Positions 52,641-61,634 of a DNA stretch of 64,000 bases are shown here, one piece after another. Positions within the stretch are counted from its first letter, which is position 1; every line of letters starts with the position of its first letter. The notes beneath the pieces were generated by a model, which ran no database searches, had not been told where the DNA came from, and saw only the letters and a program-made list of their open reading frames with translations. Made by a program: the position numbers and the translations under genes. Origin of the DNA: Whitmania pigra (Eukaryota > Annelida > Clitellata > Hirudinida > Haemopidae); the NCBI GenBank assembly GCA_021613335.1, contig JAJTWR010000431.1:2790001-2854000 (forward strand), read 5' to 3'.

Positions 52641-53252
52641 GTGCCGACTATTTCCTCTATCGCCCTGCTCTCCGTAGTCCTCAACCTCAATCCGGATCAA
52701 GTTTACGACGAAGCGAAGGCAAAAGCTGAAGTTGTATCGAGCATCGGCAACTTCATCGACCGTTTTATCGGGGAGTGTGAACCTCGCACTGCTGCCGGGC
52801 GGGAATGCGAGCAGCGAGTGGCAAAAGAGCGCAACGCGCTTATCGGCAAGACCTTCGTGGCCCGGATTGACGAGCTTCCTCGCTGGCAAATTCAACTGCT
52901 GAGATCCGATGATTCCGCCGGCACGGCAATCCTTGGTGTCACGCCGATCTTTCCGGGGTCGAACTGGGCGATTACCCACGGCACGCCAAAGGGCCTCGAC
53001 TCCAAGGGGAACCCGATCATGCAGGTTATCCCCATCAACGGGAAAATCCCCGAAGGCATGAGCTCAACCTCCCTGCGACGTCACCTAGAAAGCCAGGGCG
53101 TCCGGATGGAATTCATCTTCATTCCCGAAGGGATTTGGAAGATTCCGCGACGCGGTCACGAAGAGGTCCGCGGAGTGAAAGCGCGGATCATCGGCATCGC
53201 GATTTACACCGCCCGCACCGGCGACGGCATCGCCGTCTGGAACGGCAACTAG
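52641..53252 (+). CDS. Protein of unknown function, probably exported
   Basis: A 203-residue protein starting at a GTG with GAGG upstream. The first 15 residues (ISSIALLSVVLNL) may be a short signal peptide. The body has an Asn/Asp-rich helical part with two Cys (GECEPRTAAGRECEQR) and a beta-rich part ending GIAIYTARTGDGIAVW. I recognise no family. The stop shares CTAG with the convergent next gene. Confidence 0.65.
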   Translation: MPTISSIALLSVVLNLNPDQVYDEAKAKAEVVSSIGNFIDRFIGECEPRTAAGRECEQRVAKERNALIGKTFVARIDELPRWQIQLLRSDDSAGTAILGVTPIFPGSNWAITHGTPKGLDSKGNPIMQVIPINGKIPEGMSSTSLRRHLESQGVRMEFIFIPEGIWKIPRRGHEEVRGVKARIIGIAIYTARTGDGIAVWNGN

Positions 53253-54778
53253 CGTTCGACGAGCGGCAGGCGCGCTGGGGAGCCTTCGCGTGCGACGTCG
53301 GCGCGCAAGAGCGGCCAAGCGCGCTCGACGAGCAGCGCTACGCCGGGCGCGTCCGGAGCCGAGGCTTGCAGCGCGGCCACAGCCCGCGCCTTCGCCGCTT
53401 CGGTTTCCAAGGCCGTCTCCAGCTTCGGGAGCGCGAGGAGCGGCACCGGCGAGAGGACGAGCCGACCTTCGAGCACTGCCTGCGCGGTGATCGCAAGTCC
53501 AAGGCGCTCGGTGGTGAGGTCTTCGAGCGGGAGCGCGAACGGCGCGAGTGAAGCTTTCGGTTCACTACCGAGGGCTGCCCGTAGATATGCGGCGATGGCG
53601 ACGAGTTCGTCGAAGCGCTTGGTGGCCGTCGCGAGTTCGCTGCGGGTTTGTATCGGTGTGCTCCGCGCATCGGAGGCCACCGGGAAGCGGCGCAGGAGTC
53701 CACGGAGGAGGTCGATGTCCGCGTCGAAGAGGAGCCAGGCCCCTTCGCACTGGAGGGTTTGCACATTCGCGAGCGCGCGGTCGCGCAACTGGAGGCAACG
53801 GGTGAGCCCCACCCGCAAGACTTCCGACGCCGAGTGCTTTCGAAACACCTCGGCGCCCTGCCCTGGTCCCTCGGGAGCGAGCTCTTCGAGGCCCAAGGAG
53901 AGGTAGCCGCGGGTGAGCGCGCTGTACCGCTCGGCGACTTCGCGCACCCCAAAAGGTGCAGCCTCGACCACCAACAAGGCAGCGACGAGGCGCCGCAGCT
54001 CTGCCGCCAGCACCCGTCGCTCCGGCAGCGGCAAAGTCGCGACCGAGAGTTCGAGCAATTCGGCGGGAACCGGGTTCGCGAGCTCCACCGGATGGGTGGC
54101 GCGCGTCGGGAGCTTCGCTGCTGGCAGCCGCGCGACCATCTGCAGCGCCTCTTCGCGCTTCGGAATGCCGAGCTCTTCCAGGCGGGTCTCGTGGAGGCGG
54201 TTTGTCGTCTCGGCAAGATCGCTCGGGAAAGCCCAGAAGGTCGAAGCGATGCGCTCCGAGAAGCCGGAGGGATCCCGAGCCATCAGCGCCCGGAGCACAC
54301 CGCGCAGCGCTGTTTCAGCTTCTCCTTCGAGGAGGAGCTCCACGAGAAAGCGATCGTCCGGCGTCTCGATGTACGAGCGCTCGGGGTTCGCGTCGGGGTC
54401 GGTTTCGAGCTCGTGGATTTTGGTGCTGCGGAGCAGAAACAGCTCGACCAACTCCTCATCCATGAGGTCGAAGCGCGCGCCCCAAGACTCCTCATCATCG
54501 ATGCCGATGGCGAGCCACACCGCGAGGGCCGACACATCGAGGTCTTCGCCTCGAAAGCAGGCGAGATCGACAAAGGCACGAAACTGCGTCGGCGAGGACT
54601 GGATGACGAGGTCATGGGCATCAGCAAGCCCAAGTGCTCCGATGACTTCGAAGACCACCGGCGCTGGCAAGGAACGCAGGAGCTTCGGGTCTTCGAGCAG
54701 CAGCTCAAGCTGCGCTTGGGGGGCCAACTGCGGCAACCGAAGCGCGAGTTCTTCTCGACGTTGCTCTATCGCGCTCAT
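53249..54778 (-). CDS. DUF6178-like helical protein
   Basis: A 509-residue mostly helical, Leu-rich and acidic protein. Its N-terminal pattern (QLELLLEDPKLLRSLPAPVVFEVIGALG in type) resembles DUF6178 of deltaproteobacteria, a family with repeat-like helices and no known function. The ATG at 54778 overlaps the stop of engB (ATGA), so it is chosen over a longer frame. No membrane span or catalytic motif is visible. Confidence 0.65.
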   Translation of the reverse strand: MSAIEQRREELALRLPQLAPQAQLELLLEDPKLLRSLPAPVVFEVIGALGLADAHDLVIQSSPTQFRAFVDLACFRGEDLDVSALAVWLAIGIDDEESWGARFDLMDEELVELFLLRSTKIHELETDPDANPERSYIETPDDRFLVELLLEGEAETALRGVLRALMARDPSGFSERIASTFWAFPSDLAETTNRLHETRLEELGIPKREEALQMVARLPAAKLPTRATHPVELANPVPAELLELSVATLPLPERRVLAAELRRLVAALLVVEAAPFGVREVAERYSALTRGYLSLGLEELAPEGPGQGAEVFRKHSASEVLRVGLTRCLQLRDRALANVQTLQCEGAWLLFDADIDLLRGLLRRFPVASDARSTPIQTRSELATATKRFDELVAIAAYLRAALGSEPKASLAPFALPLEDLTTERLGLAITAQAVLEGRLVLSPVPLLALPKLETALETEAAKARAVAALQASAPDAPGVALLVERAWPLLRADVAREGSPARLPLVER

Positions 54779-55377
54779 CGCAGCCCTTCGTGCAAGGCGC
54801 CCCACACCTGGGGAATCCCGAAGCCAGTCTTCGACGAGCAGGGAATCACCGCGCCATCCGGAAGCTCCAGCGTGCGCTCGATGTCCTTTACCCGCGTGAG
54901 CCGCCGGGTCGAAGCGATGCGATCGGCTTTGGTCGCGAGCACCAATATCTTCGCCGGGGTTTCATCGAGGGATTCGATGTGTTCCTGGTCGAGCTTCGTC
55001 GCTCCAACTTCGGTATCGATGAGCGCCACCACAATGGCCAAGTTCCTGCGCTCGCGCAGGTAGCCTCTCGACATGTCGGTGATGCGTGCGCGCTCGCTCT
55101 TGGGGAGTTTGGCGTAGCCGTACCCGGGGAGATCGCAGAACCGCAGTTTCAGCTCGACGCCCGCGGCCTCGGAGGTCAATTCGAAGAAGTTGAGGAGGAC
55201 CGTCCGCCCGGGAGTCTTGGAGACGCGGGCGTGGACTTTGCTTCCTAACAGCGCATTGAGCAGCGACGACTTGCCGACGTTGGAGCGCCCGGTGAAGGCC
55301 ACCTCCGGCCTGTCCGGTGGCGGGCATCCCTCCACATTTGCGGCGGATTCGAGAAATTGAACCTGACGAATTTTCAC
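54775..55377 (-). CDS. engB: Ribosome biogenesis GTP-binding protein EngB (YsxC/YihA)
   Basis: A 200-residue TRAFAC GTPase. G1 is GRSNVGKSS at residues 30-38, switch I has KTPGRT, G3 is DLPGYGYAKL, G4 is TKAD and G5 lies in PCSSKTGFG. It assists large-subunit assembly. The GTG start overlaps the stop of the cytochrome gene (GTGA), and its stop overlaps the DUF6178-like gene. Confidence 0.96.
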   Translation of the reverse strand: MKIRQVQFLESAANVEGCPPPDRPEVAFTGRSNVGKSSLLNALLGSKVHARVSKTPGRTVLLNFFELTSEAAGVELKLRFCDLPGYGYAKLPKSERARITDMSRGYLRERRNLAIVVALIDTEVGATKLDQEHIESLDETPAKILVLATKADRIASTRRLTRVKDIERTLELPDGAVIPCSSKTGFGIPQVWGALHEGLR

Positions 55378-55832
55378 GGAGGGTTACCAGCGGCTCGGCG
55401 CTGACGCTCCTCGGTCCAGTGATCGATCTCCTTGAGCCGCGTCGAAAAGATGAACGGCTTCAGCGATGGGCTCGTCGCCGTATGGCAGCTTCGACACGCG
55501 CGCTCGGTCGGGTCCACGAGGCCTGCGAGTCGAGCGAGCTCCGGATCCTTCATGACCTGCTTCTGGGCGTAAAACTGTCCGCCGCCGTGGCAGGTCTCGC
55601 AGGTGACCCCGACCACCTTTTTGCTCGCCTCTTCCGGCGAATGGCAGCTCGCACAGCGTGCATCGCGGGCCTGGGTGGGAGAGAGCGACTCCCGAGCTTT
55701 GGCGTGGGCGGATTGGAGCCACTTCTTGAATGCTTCTTGGTGGCATCCTTGGCAAGTAAGTGGGCCGACAAAGTCATGGGCCAAAGCAGCAGACGCAAAC
55801 CCGATGAGGATGAGGAAAAACCAAGTCTTCAC
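55374..55832 (-). CDS. Periplasmic tetraheme cytochrome c (c554-like)
   Basis: A 152-residue exported cytochrome. The GTG at 55832 starts a signal peptide (FFLILIGFASAALA). Four CXXCH haem-binding motifs follow: CQGCH, CASCH, CETCH and CRSCH. Between the first two lies AFKKWLQSAHAKA, where the SAH histidine is the type of distal ligand seen in cytochrome c554 proteins. It would carry electrons in the periplasm; partners are not in the window. It is co-translated with engB, an unusual pairing. Confidence 0.88.
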   Translation of the reverse strand: MKTWFFLILIGFASAALAHDFVGPLTCQGCHQEAFKKWLQSAHAKARESLSPTQARDARCASCHSPEEASKKVVGVTCETCHGGGQFYAQKQVMKDPELARLAGLVDPTERACRSCHTATSPSLKPFIFSTRLKEIDHWTEERQRRAAGNPP

Positions 55833-55861
55833 TCGGCAACTGGTACCATTGACGGGCAAGG

Positions 55862-56464
55862 ATGTCGCGGCGAACGATGAAGATCTATGGACTTACCGGG
55901 GGTATCGCGTCGGGCAAGAGCACGGTCTCCCGTCTGCTGATCGAAGCCGGTGTTCCGATCGTCGACGCTGATGGCTTGGCCCGAGAAGCCGTCCTGCCCG
56001 GCACACCGGGGCTTGCGGCTGTCGCCGAGGCGTTTCCGGGGGTGCTCGCTGCGAACGGCGAGCTCAATCGCCCGGAACTGGGGCGGCGCATCTTCTCCGA
56101 CCCGCAGGCCCGCAAGCGCCTGGAAGAAATTCTGCACCCCCGCATTCAGGAGCTCTCGCACATCGCACTCAAACGCATCGCCCTCACCGGCGCCCCGTTC
56201 GCCATCTACGATGCGGCGCTGCTCTTCGAAGCGAAGCGCGACGCTGAGTTCGATGGGGTCATTTTGGTGAGTTGCCCGGAAGAAGTGCAATGCGAGCGCC
56301 TGTGTGCGCGCGACGGCATCAGCAAGGAGGTCGCGCTGGCGCGGATCCGAACCCAGATGCCGATTGAGGAGAAACGTCGACGCGCCACCTGGGAAATCGA
56401 CAACTCCGGCACACGGGAAGCCACCGCAGCCCAGGTTGCCGCGCTGCTCGCCAAGCTTTCGTAG
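55862..56464 (+). CDS. coaE: Dephospho-CoA kinase
   Basis: A 200-residue kinase that completes coenzyme A synthesis. The P-loop is GLTGGIASGKSTV near residues 11-22, followed by VVDAD-type residues (PIVDADGLAREAV), IFSDPQARKRLEEILHP and, in the lid, CERLCARDGIS with the R in ARIRTQM. The ATG at 55862 gives five extra residues before the common start MKIYGLTGG at 55877. It ends three bases from the convergent TPR gene. Confidence 0.95.
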   Translation: MSRRTMKIYGLTGGIASGKSTVSRLLIEAGVPIVDADGLAREAVLPGTPGLAAVAEAFPGVLAANGELNRPELGRRIFSDPQARKRLEEILHPRIQELSHIALKRIALTGAPFAIYDAALLFEAKRDAEFDGVILVSCPEEVQCERLCARDGISKEVALARIRTQMPIEEKRRRATWEIDNSGTREATAAQVAALLAKLS

Positions 56465-56467
56465 GAG

Positions 56468-57601
56468 TCAACCGCGTTCCAGGATGCCGTCGTCGATCAG
56501 CATCGCGAGAATCTGGGCAGTGTCGAAGCGCGACATCGAGGAAATCTCGAAGAGCTCATCATAGGTAATCCGCCCGTCGATGAGCGACAGGAGGAACCCC
56601 GCGCGGTGGTCCAGGTTCAACCAGATGAGCTCGTCTTCGCGAAGTTTGACCTTCGGCACCGAGCTGAGCGGCCCCAGCTTCGATTGGTAGATGCCCAGGA
56701 GCGCGGTGTGGGTCTTGTCGTAGAGCTCTTTCGCTTGGGGATCGTCGGGAGAAATAGCGACCGCATTTGCCGCGAGGTTGTGTGCACCGGTGTGATCGTC
56801 GAGACCCATCAAATCCCGGGCCCTTTTGAGGAGCTGGTCCACTTGTCTTTTGCGCTGCTCCGGGGAGCCCAGATTGCTCGTGTCGGTGACGAAATCAAGC
56901 ATGCCTCCGAAGCTCGAACCGCGCCCGAGGTAAATCGAGTTCTGTGGGTCGGTCGACTCCCACGCGGAGGGCGGCGGAATGCGCGCCTGCACCGGATGAG
57001 GCTTCGAGCCGACGATGATGATCGGCTTGCTCGGCGCCGACGGACGCTGCCGAACGTACTGCGGTTGGGTATGTTCTCCACTGTTGACCTGATCGCCCGG
57101 AAAGGGCAACGGGACGACCGGCGGCGATGGCGGGCTATCCGGGATAGTCCTCTTCGGTACCGGCTCTGCGATGACGGCCGGTGCGGAGGAGGTTGACTGC
57201 GCGGGAGCAGCCTTGACCTCAATCGCGGCTCCGAGCTTGAGCGGCTCCGAGGCCGGAAGCTGAATCTTTTTTACCCCCGGGTCTGTCGGTCGGTTGAGCA
57301 GGATGACCGGCTCATCTTCCATCGGCAGAACTGCTTGGGGAGAGGATGGCGGAGGTGCAGCAGCGACCTTAGGACTGCTCGGCGGAGGAGTCATGATGAA
57401 ATCGAGGTCTGGGTCCTTCGATACTTCGATGAGCTTTGCCGGTGAGTCGGTAGCACTCTGCGCGAACAGTTCACGCAGTTTGGGGTTGTCTGGATCGTAC
57501 TCCTTCGCTTTTTCGAACATCTTGTTCGCACCAAGGAGATCGCCCGACATCTTGAGCCAAATGCCGGCTTCAATGAGCTGTCGGGCGCGCTCTTTGGTCA
57601 T
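56468..57601 (-). CDS. TPR protein with proline-rich linker and C-terminal winged-helix-like domain
   Basis: A 377-residue cytoplasmic protein. A TPR unit ([27 protein letters not shown] in type) opens it. About 160 residues of Pro/Ser-rich linker follow ([19 protein letters not shown]). A second helical repeat region with [21 protein letters not shown] comes next, then a C-terminal domain [20 protein letters not shown]...MLIDDGIL, a small module that recurs in myxobacterial regulatory proteins. The ATG overlaps the dnaK stop (ATGA), so it probably works with that Hsp70. Confidence 0.78.
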   Translation of the reverse strand: MTKERARQLIEAGIWLKMSGDLLGANKMFEKAKEYDPDNPKLRELFAQSATDSPAKLIEVSKDPDLDFIMTPPPSSPKVAAAPPPSSPQAVLPMEDEPVILLNRPTDPGVKKIQLPASEPLKLGAAIEVKAAPAQSTSSAPAVIAEPVPKRTIPDSPPSPPVVPLPFPGDQVNSGEHTQPQYVRQRPSAPSKPIIIVGSKPHPVQARIPPPSAWESTDPQNSIYLGRGSSFGGMLDFVTDTSNLGSPEQRKRQVDQLLKRARDLMGLDDHTGAHNLAANAVAISPDDPQAKELYDKTHTALLGIYQSKLGPLSSVPKVKLREDELIWLNLDHRAGFLLSLIDGRITYDELFEISSMSRFDTAQILAMLIDDGILERG

Positions 57602-59436
57602 TTCGGATCTCGATGGAGAAAGGTCTTCAGCACAGTCGTTGACCGGGAAAGTTTCTCACATTCTTGCATGAGCACCGCGAGTTGCGAACGCTCCATCGCT
57701 TCGCGCGCGGTTTCGATGTGCGCGCGCGTGGTCGCGAGTGGCCCGGTGCGGATGCGCTCGTCGATGCCCGGTCGGTCGATTTGCGCAGTCACGGTCATCG
57801 CCTCAGCGATGAGCTCTTTGAGTTCGGCCTGTTTCTTCTTGGTCTCTTCTTCTTCGCGAGCCTCCATGAGCATGTCCGATTGCTCTTCGAGGATTCGCTT
57901 CAATTCTTCGCGAGTGAGGCCACCGCTCGCGGTCACTTGAATCGACTGCACTTTTCCGGTCTCTCGATCCTTTGCGGAAACCGCGACGATGCCCTCGGAG
58001 TTGATGTCGAAGGTCACGTCGATATTTACCGTGCCTCGCGGCGCGGTGCGAAGCCCGGCGAGAATGAATTCGCCCAAGAGTTCGTTCTTGTGCGCCACCG
58101 GATTCTCTCCCTGGAGCACCACGACCTTCACCGTCGTTTGGTTGTCGCGGGAGGTGCTGAAGACTTCAGTGACGGACGTGGGTATCGTCGAGTTCTTGGG
58201 GATGAGCGTCCGCACGTATCCGCCGACGATGGCGACGCCCAACGACTGCGGGGTGACGTCGAGGAGCACCACGTCGGAAGTGCTCGTGGTCAGGATGTCC
58301 GCTTGGATCGCCGCTCCCAAGGCGACGACCTCTTCTGGATGCACTGCCTTGGAAGGCTGCCGCTTGAAAAAATTCTTCACGGCCTCTTGAACGAGCGGCA
58401 TGCGGGTCATGCCGCCCACGAGGATGACCTCGGATAGGTCAGCGACGTTGATCTTCGCCTCGCTTACGACCTTCGAAACGATGGTGATGGTGCGTTCCAC
58501 CAAGTCGGCGCACAGCGATTCAAGGCGCTTGCGATCGAAGGACTTTTGGAGGTGCAGCGCCGCCCCGCCGGACGGTGAGGTGCCGATGAACGGGAGATTT
58601 ATCTGCGTTTCCGAAACCGTCGAGAGTTCGATCTTCGCTAGCTCTGCAGCATCTTTTAAGCGCTGGAGCGCCATCGGGTCTTTGCGGAGGTCGGTGTCGT
58701 GGCTCGTCCCGAATTCGGTGACGAGCCATTCGATGATGCGGTTGTCGAAGTCTTCGCCGCCGAGGAAAGTGTCGCCGCCGGAAGCGCGCACATCGAAGAC
58801 GCCGTCGGCGATTTCGAGCACCGATACGTCGAAGGTTCCGCCGCCTAGGTCGTAGACGACAACCTTCCCGTGGACATTTTTGCCGAACCCGTAGGCGAGC
58901 GCCGCCGCCGTCGGTTCGTTGATGATGCGCAGCACGTCGAGTCCAGCGATGCTCCCCGCATCTTTGGTGGCCTGCCGCTGGGAATCGCTGAAGTACGCTG
59001 GAACGGTGATCACCGCTTTGCGCACCTGCTTGCCGAGGAACTCCTCGGCGTCGGTCCGCAAGGCCCGGAGGATGTGGCTCGAAACCTCGGGGAGTGTGAC
59101 GGCTTTGTCGCCGAGTTGGAGTCGGATGTCGTCGTGCTCTCCGGCTTCGACCTTGTAGGGGAGAATCTTCAGCGCGGCTTGGGTCTGTTCCGCAGAAAAC
59201 TGGCGGCCGATGAGCCGCTTCGAGGCGTAGATGGTCTGCGATGGGTTGGTGAGCGCTTGGCGCTTCGCCATCAACCCGACGAGGATTTTCCCAGAACGTG
59301 AGTTCGCGACGATGGAGGGCGTAAGTGCCATCCCCGCCTTGTTCTTGATGACTTGGGGTGTTCTATTGTGAACCGTTGCGACGACACTGTTCGTCGTTCC
59401 CAAGTCGATGCCGATAACTGGCTCTTGCTCTGACAT
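57598..59436 (-). CDS. dnaK: Hsp70 chaperone, DnaK-like
   Basis: A 612-residue Hsp70. The nucleotide-binding domain has [45 protein letters not shown] and [13 protein letters not shown], then [11 protein letters not shown]. The substrate domain has [11 protein letters not shown] and [20 protein letters not shown]. The lid is shorter than usual and lacks the EEVD-like acidic tail of housekeeping DnaK. It is flanked by a J-TPR protein and a TPR protein and not by grpE or a full DnaJ, so it is probably a specialised paralogue. Confidence 0.93.
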   Translation of the reverse strand: MSEQEPVIGIDLGTTNSVVATVHNRTPQVIKNKAGMALTPSIVANSRSGKILVGLMAKRQALTNPSQTIYASKRLIGRQFSAEQTQAALKILPYKVEAGEHDDIRLQLGDKAVTLPEVSSHILRALRTDAEEFLGKQVRKAVITVPAYFSDSQRQATKDAGSIAGLDVLRIINEPTAAALAYGFGKNVHGKVVVYDLGGGTFDVSVLEIADGVFDVRASGGDTFLGGEDFDNRIIEWLVTEFGTSHDTDLRKDPMALQRLKDAAELAKIELSTVSETQINLPFIGTSPSGGAALHLQKSFDRKRLESLCADLVERTITIVSKVVSEAKINVADLSEVILVGGMTRMPLVQEAVKNFFKRQPSKAVHPEEVVALGAAIQADILTTSTSDVVLLDVTPQSLGVAIVGGYVRTLIPKNSTIPTSVTEVFSTSRDNQTTVKVVVLQGENPVAHKNELLGEFILAGLRTAPRGTVNIDVTFDINSEGIVAVSAKDRETGKVQSIQVTASGGLTREELKRILEEQSDMLMEAREEEETKKKQAELKELIAEAMTVTAQIDRPGIDERIRTGPLATTRAHIETAREAMERSQLAVLMQECEKLSRSTTVLKTFLHRDPK

Positions 59437-59458
59437 TCCACCTCAAATGGTATCGCGG

Positions 59459-60364
59459 CTACCGTTGTTGAAAGAAGGCCTGCGCTTCGGCGTTGTTTGG
59501 GTCGAGCTTTAAGACTTCCTTGCATTGTCGCTGCGCCAACAATGGCATCCCCAGAGTGACGAAGTTGCGGGCTAAGAGCAGGCGATAGCTCGCATTCTGT
59601 GGGGTGCTCTCCACCGCCTGTTGCGCCAATATGCCGATGGTTTTGGGATCGCCCTTGCGCTCTTCGAGGATGAGCGCTGCTCGGTAGGCGCCCTCCCCAC
59701 TTCCGACTTTCGCGGCGGCAGTAAACGCCGCGAGCGCGGCGTCGACCTCCATGTTTTCCAGCGCCCGCCGCCCGGTCGTCAGGTAGACGCGGGCTTGGTC
59801 TTTTTTGTAGGCAGCCTCGACTTCTTGGAGGGTCGCAGCCACTGCCGGGTTATTCGGAAAATCGCGCGAGGCCTGCTTGGCATGCGCAAACGCTCGTCCG
59901 AGGTCACCATCGGCCAGGGACTTTTTGGCGAGGGCGAGCGAATCCATGGTCGCATTGGTCCGACGTAAGTAAGGGTGCTTCGCGAGGCGCGCCCGCCGCT
60001 CCTCAATCCGGGCGGCGTCCATCGGCGACGGCACCGGGCGCGGGACCTCTCGAAATTGTGGGTTCGCCGTGAGGTAGTTTTGGCGCTGGGTCGGGTCGGT
60101 CAACACGTTGTTCGCTTCCACGAAGCGACGGAACATCTTCTCGACGCGCTCTTTCGCCTCCCCGTTCACACGGCGGAAGTAGCGGTCTGGATGGTACTTC
60201 AACGACAGCTCACGGAAAGCCGCACGGATCTCCGTCTCGGTTGCTCCCGGCGCAACACCCAGTCGCTCATAGAAGTTCGGGGATTGCGAACGGCCTTCGA
60301 GTTCCCGAAGAACTTGCTCAAATTCCCCCTGCTCACGAGCTGAACTTTCGACCTCAGAGGACAA
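59459..60364 (-). CDS. J-domain protein with TPR-like C-terminus
   Basis: A 301-residue co-chaperone. The J-domain lies at about residues 25-90: NFYERLGVAPGATETEIRAAF and LKYHPDRYF with the HPD motif. The glycine/phenylalanine and zinc regions of DnaJ are missing; instead the C-terminal 180 residues form TPR-like repeats (SLADGDLGRAFAHAKQASRDFPNN, KVLKLDPNNAEAQ-type end). The best start is a TTG at 60364, ten bases after the AGGAGG that overlaps the argD stop; an ATG between them is out of frame. It should stimulate the adjacent Hsp70. Confidence 0.85.
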   Translation of the reverse strand: MSSEVESSAREQGEFEQVLRELEGRSQSPNFYERLGVAPGATETEIRAAFRELSLKYHPDRYFRRVNGEAKERVEKMFRRFVEANNVLTDPTQRQNYLTANPQFREVPRPVPSPMDAARIEERRARLAKHPYLRRTNATMDSLALAKKSLADGDLGRAFAHAKQASRDFPNNPAVAATLQEVEAAYKKDQARVYLTTGRRALENMEVDAALAAFTAAAKVGSGEGAYRAALILEERKGDPKTIGILAQQAVESTPQNASYRLLLARNFVTLGMPLLAQRQCKEVLKLDPNNAEAQAFFQQR

Positions 60365-60378
60365 TGTGGCATGACCTC

Positions 60379-61626
60379 CTAATTGAGCGCACGCTCGAGA
60401 ACCAATAGCCCGAATTCGAGCTCTTCCTTGGTAACGAGCAACGAGGGTGCAAAGCGAATGGTATTGGAGCCCGCCAAGTTGACGAGGACACCCCCCTCTC
60501 GACAACGGGCCATAACTTCTGAAGCACCACTGGCGAGTTCGACGCCGAGGAGGAGTCCATGTCCGCGTACGTCGCGAATTTTACTAGGCACCCGTTCTTG
60601 TAGCGCACGGGCCAAGCGCAAGAAGTGCTCTCCCTTGTCGGTGACTTCCTGGAGGAGCGGCTCCGACATGATGATATCCCAAGCGGCGCAAGCAGCCGCC
60701 GTTGCAACAGGATTTCCGCCAAAGGTTGAACCATGCGTTCCTGGTGGAAGAGCTCCAGCGATACTTTCCGAGCATACCATAGCGCCAATGGGAAGCCCGT
60801 TTCCTAGCGCTTTGGCTAAAGAAAATGCGTCGGGGAGGATTCCATAGTGTTGAAAGCTGAACGGCTTGCCGGTTCTGCCCATACCGGTCTGAACTTCGTC
60901 GATCAGCAGTAAAACTCCCGCATCCGAACACAGCTTGCGCAGCGCAGCCATGAATCCCGGCGGCTGCGGCCGCACGCCTCCTTCTGCTTGGATGGTTTCG
61001 ATGAGGATAGCCGCGGTGGTTTCGTCAATGGCCTTCTCGACGCTCGCAATGTCCCCATACGGGAGAATCTGAAAACCGCCCGGCAACGGCTCGAAGCCCT
61101 GTTGGTATTTGGCTTGTCCGGTGGCGGCGGTCATCGCCAGCGTTCGTCCATGGAAGGAGCTCTCGAAAGTGATGATCGTGGAGCGCTTTGCGTCCCCCCG
61201 CACGGCGTGGTGGTAGCGCCGGGCGAGCTTCACCATCGCTTCGTTCACTTCTCCGCCGGAGTTCGCGAAGAACACCTTCGCGTTGGGGAGGCCGCAGCCG
61301 CGCTGGATGCGCTCCGCGAGCTCGACACAGGGCTGTGAATACACGGAGTTGGCGATGTGCCAGAGGGTCTCAAGCTGCTTGCGTGCGGCGCTGACCACTG
61401 CAGGGTGGCAGTGTCCGAGCGCACAGGTTGCGATGCCGCCGAGCAGGTCGAGGTAGCGCCGACCTTCAATATCCCAAACGTAGCAGCCTTCACCCCGGAC
61501 GATGGCGACCGGTTGGCGCTTGTAATTCCCCAGGAGCACCTTGTCGGCGCGCGCCATGAGCTTCTCCGTCAAGTTCTCGATGGGAGCTCTGGAGGGGGAA
61601 GATATCCGGATGGCTTCGGTCGACAT
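60379..61626 (-). CDS. argD: Acetylornithine/succinyldiaminopimelate aminotransferase family
   Basis: A 415-residue class III PLP aminotransferase. Motifs are YVWDIEGRRYLDLLGGIATCALGH, FANSGGEVNEAMVKLAR, SSFHGRTLAMTAATGQ, LLLIDEVQTGMGRTGK and the PLP Lys in LAKALGNGLPIGAM, then HGSTFGGNPVA. The family makes acetylornithine for arginine or succinyl-diaminopimelate for lysine, and the nearby dapF makes either reasonable. FANSGGEVNEAM has Gly where most have Ala. AGGAG lies before the ATG. Confidence 0.9.
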   Translation of the reverse strand: MSTEAIRISSPSRAPIENLTEKLMARADKVLLGNYKRQPVAIVRGEGCYVWDIEGRRYLDLLGGIATCALGHCHPAVVSAARKQLETLWHIANSVYSQPCVELAERIQRGCGLPNAKVFFANSGGEVNEAMVKLARRYHHAVRGDAKRSTIITFESSFHGRTLAMTAATGQAKYQQGFEPLPGGFQILPYGDIASVEKAIDETTAAILIETIQAEGGVRPQPPGFMAALRKLCSDAGVLLLIDEVQTGMGRTGKPFSFQHYGILPDAFSLAKALGNGLPIGAMVCSESIAGALPPGTHGSTFGGNPVATAAACAAWDIIMSEPLLQEVTDKGEHFLRLARALQERVPSKIRDVRGHGLLLGVELASGASEVMARCREGGVLVNLAGSNTIRFAPSLLVTKEELEFGLLVLERALN

Positions 61627-61634
61627 GGTGCTCC

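Noticed and set aside
53648..55063. 471-codon plus-strand frame opposite the DUF6178-like and engB genes
   Set aside because: Long shadow caused by high GC; engB on the other strand has all GTPase motifs.
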